Below, piece after piece: positions 17,420 to 24,268 of a DNA stretch of 40,611 nucleotides. How positions within the stretch are numbered: position 1 is the stretch's first letter; every line of letters begins with the position of its first letter. The stretch comes from Bordetella parapertussis. Its GTDB lineage: Bacteria > Pseudomonadota > Gammaproteobacteria > Burkholderiales > SG8-39. A model generated the notes under the pieces. The model was not told the DNA's origin. It saw only the letters and a list, made by a program, of their open reading frames with translations, and searched no databases. The DNA lies in NCBI GenBank assembly GCA_945897475.1, contig CAMDFL010000019.1, positions 1 through 40,611 of the forward strand, read 5' to 3'. Made by a program: the position numbers and the translations under genes.

Positions 17420-17983
17420 ATGCATGTCCTCAAGAACCGCGTGATATCTCTTGATGTCGAGTTATTCGATATCTGGGGCAATTTAATCGAGCATCCACCC
17501 GAGCCGGTGCAGTACCTGCACGGGGAATACGGCGATATTTTTCCAGTGGTCGAGGCCGCTCTTGATGGCAAGTCCGCGAAGGACCGAGTCGACCTGCGCC
17601 TTGAGCCGGAGGACGCCTACGGCGATTACAACGCGGACCTGCTTCATGTGGAATCTCTTGCGACGTTTCCGCAGGGGCTCGAAGTGGGTATGCGTGTTGA
17701 AAGAGTGGTGGAGAGCCGGATCGATGTCGATGCGGAAGCAGATGCGATGACGGAAGCAGAGACGATGACGGAAGCGGAGCCCAAGACGGAGGCGAGGACT
17801 GCTTTATATACCATTACCGATATAGCTGATGGCAAGGTGGTGCTTGATGGCAACCATCCACTGGCTGGCATGGCGCTGCGCTTTCTGGCCACTATCGTGG
17901 ATGTGCGTCCGGCCACGCTGGATGAAATCGAAAACGGCGCAGCTGACGATCCATCCTCCGTGGTGATGCGTGCATTGCCATGA
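17420..17983 (+). CDS. FKBP-type peptidyl-prolyl isomerase (SlyD-like)
   Basis: A 187-residue SlyD-like isomerase and folding helper. The FKBP halves are VISLDVELFDIWGNLIEH...VQYLHGEYGDIFPVVEAALDGKSAKDRVDLRLEPEDAYGDYN and TITDIADGKVVLDGNHPLAGMALRFLATIVDVRPAT. The intervening flap (chaperone) region carries an unusual acidic insert, DAEADAMTEAETMTEAEPKTEAR, built from three 18-base units at 17744-17797. There is no His/Cys-rich metal-binding tail. ATG 17420 fits better than the TTG at 17411. It stands between the tal-pgi fusion and the glutamate-synthase-like gene. Confidence 0.85.
   Translation: MHVLKNRVISLDVELFDIWGNLIEHPPEPVQYLHGEYGDIFPVVEAALDGKSAKDRVDLRLEPEDAYGDYNADLLHVESLATFPQGLEVGMRVERVVESRIDVDAEADAMTEAETMTEAEPKTEARTALYTITDIADGKVVLDGNHPLAGMALRFLATIVDVRPATLDEIENGAADDPSSVVMRALP
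17744..17797 (+). repeat. Three 18-base tandem units inside the SlyD-like gene
   Basis: GCGATGACGGAAGCAGAG, ACGATGACGGAAGCGGAG and CCCAAGACGGAGGCGAGG encode AMTEAE, TMTEAE and PKTEAR. The array is in frame and adds acidic residues to the flap domain. Confidence 0.8.
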
Positions 17984-18036
17984 GTATCCACTCAAGTCGC
18001 ATGCGAGAATAAAGACCAAGAGGAAAGGGATTGATC

Positions 18037-19539
18037 ATGTCGGAACTATTCGTCGTGCTCGAGGCCCATTTTGGAACCATCGTAGGGCTCGTCGTGGTGG
18101 TCACGCTGTCGGTTTGGTATGTGCAGGACGTGACGCAGACCAAGCACACGGTGCGGCGCAACTATCCGGTGATAGGGCGCCTGCGCTACTATTTCGAGGA
18201 GTTGGGCGAGTACTTACGGCAGTACTTGTTCATGAGCGACCGAGAAGAATTGCCCTTCAACCGCGCCACACGCGGCTGGGTGTACCGCCTGGCCAAGAAC
18301 GACGCCGGCGTCATCGGATTCGGTTCCACCAACGATCAGAACGAAGCAGGATCAATTATTTTCGTTAACGCGCCTTATCCGGTTCTGGAAGAGGACCGCC
18401 TGCCCACGCCGCCCTTGGTGATCGGTGATGGCTATTGCAAGCACCCCTTCGAGGCGCGCTCGGTGGTAAATATAAGCGGTATGAGTTTCGGCGCGATCTC
18501 CGAGCCGGCGGTGCGCGCCTTGTCGCGCGGCGCGGCCATGGCGGGGTGCTGGATGGACACCGGTGAAGGCGGATTGTCGCCATTTCATCTGGAGGGCGGC
18601 TGCGATGTGATGATGCAGATCGGCACTGCCAATTACGGAATTCGCGGGAGCGATGGTCAATTTTCGTCAGAACGTGCCCGTGAAATTGCCGCCTATCCCA
18701 ACGTAAAGGCTTTCGAGATCAAGCTCTCGCAGGGCGCCAAGCCCGGCAAGGGAGGGGTATTGCCAGCGGCCAAGGTGAATGAGCAAATCGCGAAAATTCG
18801 CGGCATTCCGGCAAATGCCGATTCGATCAGTCCGAATCGTCATCGCGACATCGCCAATGTCGATCAGTTGCTGGACAAGATTGCTCTGGTGCGCGAAATC
18901 ACCGGCAAGCCGGTGGGCATTAAAACCGCGATAGGCGGCTGGCAATTCGTCAACGAACTCGCGGAGGCGATCCATAGACGCGGCATGGAGTACGCGCCGG
19001 ATTTCATTGCCATTGATGGCGGTGAGGGCGGTTCGGGTGCGGCGCCTCAGGCGTTAATGGATCATATGGCGCTGTCCATTGTGGAGGCTTTGCCGCGCGT
19101 GGTTGACGCGTTGATTGAAACCGGCCTTCGCCCGCGAATACGCATCATCGCCGCCGGGCGTCTGGTGACTTCGGCCCGCGCTGCCTGGGCATTGTGCGCG
19201 GGTGCGGATTTTGTCAACTCCGCGCGCGGTTTCATGTTCGCCTTAGGCTGCATACAGTCCTTGCATTGCCACCGCAATACCTGCCCTACGGGCGTGACCA
19301 CGCACAATAAACGCCTGCAGCGCGGCCTGGTGGTGGAGGAGAAATACCTTCGCGTGGCGAACTATGCCGCCAATATGAACAAGGAGATCGACATGATCGC
19401 CCATTCTTGCGGCTGCCGGCACTCGCGCGAACTGCGCCGGGAACACGTTCGCATCATTCAAAGCCCGGGGCAGAGCGTGGCGTTGAATGTTCTGTATCCC
19501 TACCCGGTGCCGGGTTCAAAGATCCGCAAGGCGGCCTGA
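18037..19539 (+). CDS. FMN-binding glutamate-synthase-like protein, membrane-anchored
   Basis: A 500-residue protein with one N-terminal membrane segment (FGTIVGLVVVVTLSVWYV) and the FMN barrel of glutamate synthase: NISGMSFGAISEPAVRALSRGAAMAGCWMDTGEGGLSPFHL, KLSQGAKPGKGGVLPAAKV, SPNRHRDIANVDQL, DFIAIDGGEGGSGAAP. The [3Fe-4S] Cys pattern is CIQSLHCHRNTC (C-x5-C-x4-C), followed by PTGVTTHN. The glutaminase and NADPH-binding parts of true GltS are absent, so ammonia-dependent glutamate formation should not be assumed. I use ATG 18037 after GAGGAAAGGG. Its last 24 bases overlap the convergent ABC transporter gene. Confidence 0.88.
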   Translation: MSELFVVLEAHFGTIVGLVVVVTLSVWYVQDVTQTKHTVRRNYPVIGRLRYYFEELGEYLRQYLFMSDREELPFNRATRGWVYRLAKNDAGVIGFGSTNDQNEAGSIIFVNAPYPVLEEDRLPTPPLVIGDGYCKHPFEARSVVNISGMSFGAISEPAVRALSRGAAMAGCWMDTGEGGLSPFHLEGGCDVMMQIGTANYGIRGSDGQFSSERAREIAAYPNVKAFEIKLSQGAKPGKGGVLPAAKVNEQIAKIRGIPANADSISPNRHRDIANVDQLLDKIALVREITGKPVGIKTAIGGWQFVNELAEAIHRRGMEYAPDFIAIDGGEGGSGAAPQALMDHMALSIVEALPRVVDALIETGLRPRIRIIAAGRLVTSARAAWALCAGADFVNSARGFMFALGCIQSLHCHRNTCPTGVTTHNKRLQRGLVVEEKYLRVANYAANMNKEIDMIAHSCGCRHSRELRREHVRIIQSPGQSVALNVLYPYPVPGSKIRKAA

Positions 19540-21231
19540 CGCGAGGCGTAATTGTCGTTCATGAAAGCGTCTCACCGCGGGGTTGTGCGCGATGCTGATG
19601 ATCGCCGTCTGGGGCAAGCGCTCGTGCAGCACGCTGTAGAGTAACGCCTCGGTTTCTTCGTCCAGCGACGCAGTGGCTTCGTCCAGAAACAGATAATCCG
19701 GCCGGTGCAAAAGCGCACGCGCAAAAGCAAGGCGTTGCTGCTCTCCGCCGCTCATCAGTTGCTGCCAATGCGCGTTTTCATCCAGACGCCCCGTAAACAA
19801 TTCCAGGCGGCAGTCGCACAGTGCGTCGCGAATGACCTGGTCGCTAAAGGTTCCGGGGGGCGCCGGGAAAGATACCGCTTCGCGTAGCGTGCCGATAGGG
19901 ATATAAGGCTTTTGCGGCAGAAAGAGAAGTTTTGCACCCCGGGGGATCGTGATGCGGCCTCTGCCATAAGGCCAAATGCCTGCTATGGCGCGAAACAGGG
20001 TGCTTTTTCCGCTGCCCGAAGAGCCGCTCAAGAGCGTGCGCTCTCCAGGAGCGAATTGGAAGTTGGCCCCTGAGACCAGGACCCGGTCGCCGGGCACTCC
20101 AAGCTCGATCTCGGCGCCAGCCAGCTCCTGTGTATCGCCTTGTACAGATTGAACGCCGTCGTTCCGCATCGATTCGACGCTAGCCTGATCAAGCGCGGAT
20201 TTAAAAGTGAGCAGGCGATCAACGCTTGCCTTCCAGTTGGCGAGCGTACCGTAGCTGTTGACGAACCATGAAAGTGACGATTGCACCTGTCCGAATGCGC
20301 TGGCAATTTGCATTAGCCCGCCCAAAGGCATGGAGCCCGTGAAGAAGCGTGGTGCCGCGACGATGTAGGGGAAGATTATCGCCGCCTGGGAATATCCCGC
20401 GGTAAATCCCGTCAGTCTCTTGGTGATGGTCATTAAGGACCACCAGTTCGCGCGGATGAGCTCAAAACGCGTGAGCAACACGTCGTTCTCAGAACGCTCG
20501 CCCCGATACAAGGCTATCCCTTCGGCGTTTTCGCGCAATCGCACCAGGTTGAAACGGAAGTCTGCTTCTAAGCGTTCCTGCTGAAAATTAAGCGGAATCA
20601 ATTGCCGGCCGACGTAGTGAGTCAGCACACTGCCTAGTATTGCGTAGATCAATGCCGCCCATACCATGTAGCCGGGAATGTTTACCCCGAATATTTCAAT
20701 CGCTCCTGATACCGACCAGAGTATCACCACGAACGAAGCCAGCGTCACCACGGCTTGCAGCAGTCCCAGGGATAATGAAAGTGAGCCATCGGTGAACAGG
20801 CGCAGGTCCTCGGCAATGCGCTGGTCGGGATTGTCGGTGCCGTGAGAATCCAATTGCAAACGGTAATAGACCTGGCGCTCTAGCCATTCGGCCAAATATT
20901 GCCTGGTGAGCCAGGCGCGCCAGCGCATGGTCAGCATCTGGGTGAGATAGAGCTTGTAGATCGAGGCGGCAATGAAAACGACGGCGAGAAAAGCGAAATA
21001 CAACAGGAGATCCGTAAAATCCGCCTGGTTCTTTTGTTCCAGCGAGTTATAAAACTCCCGATACCAGTCATTGAACAGCACCTCGACATACACCAGCCCC
21101 AGGGTCAGGGCGATGATGGCGATGAGCAAGCCCCAGGCGCGGGTGCGCTCCTCGGATTTCCAGTAGGGCCGCGCCAGCGCCCATACCTTGCCAAGAAAGA
21201 ACGAGGCATTGATAAAAAGACGTGAGGTCAT
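19516..21231 (-). CDS. ABC transporter, fused permease/ATPase (SbmA/YddA-like)
   Basis: A 571-residue exporter-type half transporter of the ABCD/YddA group. The membrane part (about 1-340) contains RAWGLLIAIIALTLGLVYVEVLFNDWYREFYNSLEQKN, the marker of this group, and 'NPDQRIAEDLRLF' (the EAA-like loop). The ATPase part has Walker A LSGSSGSGKSTLF, the signature MSGGEQQRLAFARAL and Walker B DYLFLDEATASLDEE. It should work as a homodimer in the inner membrane. Relatives carry peptides or fatty acyl/vitamin compounds; the substrate is unknown here. A copy of the ATCAGAGCG repeat lies 36-52 bases before its start. Confidence 0.92.
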   Translation of the reverse strand: MTSRLFINASFFLGKVWALARPYWKSEERTRAWGLLIAIIALTLGLVYVEVLFNDWYREFYNSLEQKNQADFTDLLLYFAFLAVVFIAASIYKLYLTQMLTMRWRAWLTRQYLAEWLERQVYYRLQLDSHGTDNPDQRIAEDLRLFTDGSLSLSLGLLQAVVTLASFVVILWSVSGAIEIFGVNIPGYMVWAALIYAILGSVLTHYVGRQLIPLNFQQERLEADFRFNLVRLRENAEGIALYRGERSENDVLLTRFELIRANWWSLMTITKRLTGFTAGYSQAAIIFPYIVAAPRFFTGSMPLGGLMQIASAFGQVQSSLSWFVNSYGTLANWKASVDRLLTFKSALDQASVESMRNDGVQSVQGDTQELAGAEIELGVPGDRVLVSGANFQFAPGERTLLSGSSGSGKSTLFRAIAGIWPYGRGRITIPRGAKLLFLPQKPYIPIGTLREAVSFPAPPGTFSDQVIRDALCDCRLELFTGRLDENAHWQQLMSGGEQQRLAFARALLHRPDYLFLDEATASLDEETEALLYSVLHERLPQTAIISIAHNPAVRRFHERQLRLASGRLADL

Positions 21232-21266
21232 AAAGTGCTCCTAGAAGCGTGCGTGTTGGCGATGAA

Positions 21267-21283
21267 TTAGATCGCTCTGACAC
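21267..21283 (-). repeat. Single copy of the AGAGCG repeat before the ABC transporter gene
   Basis: The minus strand reads GTGTCAGAGCGATCTAA, identical over its first 15 bases to unit 1 at 26735 and matching the purL-upstream family. A minus-strand TATTAA (21284-21289) is directly upstream, so the copy lies where a transcript start would be. Confidence 0.75.
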
Positions 21284-21305
21284 TTAATATGAGTGGGCGC
21301 GCCTG

Positions 21306-22805
21306 CTAGCGCACGGCGTACAGATGGCGATTCAGAATCAGCCTTGCCTGGGCGCCCATGTCGTCCGCCAGGGTGCCCAGCGGTCCACCGTGGCGTACCG
21401 CGAGTGCATCACCGGCGGCGCCGTGCAGCCAGACCGCCGCGCACAGACCGGCGATAGGCTCCGCGCCCTGGGCGATGAGGCTTGCTGCCATGCCGGTAAG
21501 CACATCGCCCATGCCGGCGCTCGCCATGCCGGAATGGCCGCTTGAATTGATCCACCAACGACCGTCCGGCGCCGCGATCACGGTGCCGTTACCCTTCAGG
21601 GCTACGGTCGCTTTGTAGCGACGCGCAATTTGGAGCGCGGCCTCGACGCGGTTGGTCTGAACCTCGCGCGTGCTGGTGGCGAGTAAGCGTCCAGCCTCCG
21701 CGGGGTGTGGGGTGAGAAGCGTCGTGCTCGATCGCGCAGCGACCGCTTGTGAGAGCTTCCCATGTGCGGCAATCATGTTGAGAGCATCGGCATCGAGAAT
21801 CAACGCGGCTTCTACGCCGATAGCGGTGGTCAGTAATGCATGAGCGATCTCGTCGCTTCCCATGCCGGGGCCGGCCGCAACAACTGTTGCATCACGCGGA
21901 AGGTCCTGCGCGCTTCGCAGCATCAATTCCGGTCGCGAGGGATCGACACGAGGCGCCGATTCGTCGAGCAGCCCCACATGAACTCGACCCGCGCCGCATA
22001 GCAAAGCCGCGCGCCCCGCGAGCAGGGCCGCGCCAACCATGCCTCGAGCACCGCCAAGAATGGCGACATCGCCGGCATTGCCTTTGTGAAAATTCATGGG
22101 TCGCCGCGACAAGGCGTTGTCCAGAATGCTGTCATCGAGCAGATGGCCGCGCGATGCCCGCATCCCCTCGACATTCAGCGATAGCGACTCAATCGAAATA
22201 TCCCCGCAATAATCGGGCCCCTCGAAGGTGGCAAGACCGGGTTTCATCGCGATAAATGTCAGTGTGCGTTTGGCACGCACCGCGCATCCCATAACCGCGC
22301 CTGTGTCGCTATTGATGCCGGACGGAATATCCAGCGCCAATACCGGCCGTGTGGATTGGTTAATAGCGTCGATCCAGCTCGCATAGCGGCCCTCCAGCGC
22401 TCGGCTAAGGCCAATGCCGAATAAGCCATCGACCACCAGATCGTAATCGCGGGCGATGAGCGCCGCATCGGGGTGTTTTGATAATTCAAGGCCCCCGGCA
22501 TCGCGCCATTTATGAAGGCCAAGCGTGGCATCACTGGATAATTTTTCAGCGTTGCCAAGAAATGCAACATCGACCCGGTAGAACCCATTCTTTAAATGTG
22601 CCGCGACCTCGAATGCATCTCCACCGTTGTTTCCCGGCCCTGCCACCACCAACACCCTCCTGCCTCGATCGCCAAGCATGTCCCGAGCTGCCTTGGTCGC
22701 GGCTAGTCCCGCCCGCTCCATCAGCCGTAGGCCATTGGGTGAGATGCGCACGCTTTCCTCAATGGCTCGAATTTCGACGTTGAAATAAATTGGGCTCAGA
22801 TTCAT
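21306..22805 (-). CDS. nnrDE: Bifunctional NAD(P)H-hydrate epimerase / ADP-dependent dehydratase
   Basis: A 499-residue metabolite-repair protein that converts damaged NAD(P)HX back to NAD(P)H. The N-terminal YjeF epimerase domain (about 1-215) has VLVVAGPGNNGGDAFEVAAHL and ALDIPSGINSDTG. The C-terminal ribokinase-like dehydratase (about 225-499) has GGARGMVGAALLAGRAAL, AAGPGMGSDE, LDADALN, LLTPHPAEAGRLL, VALKGNGTVIAAPDG and NSSGHSGMASAGMGDVLTGM. Both active-site regions look complete and length is usual for the fusion. It follows the MFS gene on the same strand by 33 bases. Confidence 0.95.
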   Translation of the reverse strand: MNLSPIYFNVEIRAIEESVRISPNGLRLMERAGLAATKAARDMLGDRGRRVLVVAGPGNNGGDAFEVAAHLKNGFYRVDVAFLGNAEKLSSDATLGLHKWRDAGGLELSKHPDAALIARDYDLVVDGLFGIGLSRALEGRYASWIDAINQSTRPVLALDIPSGINSDTGAVMGCAVRAKRTLTFIAMKPGLATFEGPDYCGDISIESLSLNVEGMRASRGHLLDDSILDNALSRRPMNFHKGNAGDVAILGGARGMVGAALLAGRAALLCGAGRVHVGLLDESAPRVDPSRPELMLRSAQDLPRDATVVAAGPGMGSDEIAHALLTTAIGVEAALILDADALNMIAAHGKLSQAVAARSSTTLLTPHPAEAGRLLATSTREVQTNRVEAALQIARRYKATVALKGNGTVIAAPDGRWWINSSGHSGMASAGMGDVLTGMAASLIAQGAEPIAGLCAAVWLHGAAGDALAVRHGGPLGTLADDMGAQARLILNRHLYAVR

Positions 22806-22838
22806 GTGTCAATCATACCGATTGGAGGCAGATAGGCG

Positions 22839-24095
22839 TTATGCGGTCGCCGGCTCGAATGCCTTGTGGCGCGAGTAATATCGTTCTAGACCCAATTGCG
22901 CCAAACCGCAAAGACCGATGGATGCCGCAAGCGGCTGGGTAGTGCCGTTGAACGCAAGCGACAAGATAAGGGCGAGGGTGATGCCGCCGGTCAGATGGAT
23001 GATTGATTGCAGTGAAGAGCCCAGGCCAGCAAGCGTGGGAAACGGCGATAGGGCTGCCGCGGTGGTACTCGGTATAAGGATGCCGTTGCCGAACATGAAT
23101 ATCGCCATGGGAATGGCGATCGCGGCGCCAGTCTGGATATCGGCTAGGGCCAGGGCTGCCATTGAGAGACCTCCCGCGGCGGCGGCGAATGAACCGAGAG
23201 TCAGCATGCGGGGGATGCCGGCGCGCATGACTTTTCGCGCGCCAACACGCGCGCCGGATATGTATCCGATCATCACCAGCGAGAACATCAGCCCGTATTC
23301 CTGTGGCGTGAACCCCAATACGGGTATGGCAACCAGAGCGGAATTGGTGACAAAAGCGGTCACACCCATCTGCGAGCAAACAGCCAAAGCGGTCGGGGCT
23401 CGGTATTTTTTCTGTCCGAGCAGAAAAAAATAGTCGCGCAGGACTCGACCCAGAGCAATGCCGCGCCGATTGGCCGGCGCGGTTTCGGGCAGCCAAGCCA
23501 CGACTGCTGCGAGAAGCGCCAGGGCCATCAGGGTATGCATCCAGAAAATGGCCCGCCAACCTGCCCAGGTCACCAGCAACCCGGCCAGCGAGGGCATTAG
23601 AATCGGCAGGATCGCGAATGCCATGGTGACCCGGCCCATCAGGCGTGCCGCGGCTTCGTTGGCATGCAGATCGCGCACGATGGCTCTCACCAGTACCGGC
23701 CCGAATACCGCCGCGCAACCTTGAGCGAAGCGCGCAGTGCATAAAATCCAAAGCGTCTCCGACATCGCGCATGCAATCGACGCTGCTAAATACACGCTTA
23801 GTGAGGCGATTAGCATGGGCCGGCGTCCGAATCGATCGGCAAGCGGTCCGGCTGCGATCTGGCCGGTGATGAAGCCCAACATGATTCCGCCCAGAACCAT
23901 CTGAACTTCGCCGGCGCTGGCGGAAAAACTTTCCTGAATCGCGGGAAGCGCCGGCAGGGTGCTATCCATCGAAATCGCGATCATTCCCATCAACATGCCC
24001 AGAAGCAGCGTAGTCGCGAGGGATTCGGTATTGATTTTCAATGGTGGAATGGGGGCACACGAGAGGAAAGCGGCGGGCGCGGCGCAGTCTAACAT
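22839..24095 (-). CDS. MFS transporter, Bcr/CflA-type drug exporter family
   Basis: A 418-residue inner-membrane transporter with 12 predicted helices. 'LLLGMLMGMIAISMDSTLPALPAIQESF' with 'VQMVLGGIMLGFITGQIAAGPLADRFGRRPML' is the Bcr/CflA-type first repeat; the latter holds MFS motif A (GPLADRFGRRP). 'ARFAQGCAAVFGPVLVRAIVRDLH' is the equivalent of the drug-exporter motif in helix 4. The substrate is unknown. ATG 24095 is the longest start, but the first membrane helix begins about 25 residues in, so a later start is possible. It is the promoter-proximal gene of MFS-nnrDE. Confidence 0.88.
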   Translation of the reverse strand: MLDCAAPAAFLSCAPIPPLKINTESLATTLLLGMLMGMIAISMDSTLPALPAIQESFSASAGEVQMVLGGIMLGFITGQIAAGPLADRFGRRPMLIASLSVYLAASIACAMSETLWILCTARFAQGCAAVFGPVLVRAIVRDLHANEAAARLMGRVTMAFAILPILMPSLAGLLVTWAGWRAIFWMHTLMALALLAAVVAWLPETAPANRRGIALGRVLRDYFFLLGQKKYRAPTALAVCSQMGVTAFVTNSALVAIPVLGFTPQEYGLMFSLVMIGYISGARVGARKVMRAGIPRMLTLGSFAAAAGGLSMAALALADIQTGAAIAIPMAIFMFGNGILIPSTTAAALSPFPTLAGLGSSLQSIIHLTGGITLALILSLAFNGTTQPLAASIGLCGLAQLGLERYYSRHKAFEPATA

Positions 24096-24268
24096 GCGAC
24101 TTTTGCGTCACTGCCAATGCCAGGGGGCGCGCTTCGCAAGGCCGCATTCGAGGAGACCGCTGCGTATTTATCTTGAGGCGGTTCCGCCTATAATAATATG
24201 GTCGCTTGGTTGGCTGGCGTGGCGCTCTGCATCGAAATTCAATCCTCGCAAATCTACAGAACAAGTCC

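Noticed and set aside
16547-17425. 292-residue minus-strand ORF
   Set aside because: Antisense to the isomerase half of the tal-pgi fusion, with no recognisable motif.
22813-23772. 319-residue minus-strand ORF
   Set aside because: Alternate frame inside the MFS transporter gene, with no membrane pattern or motif.
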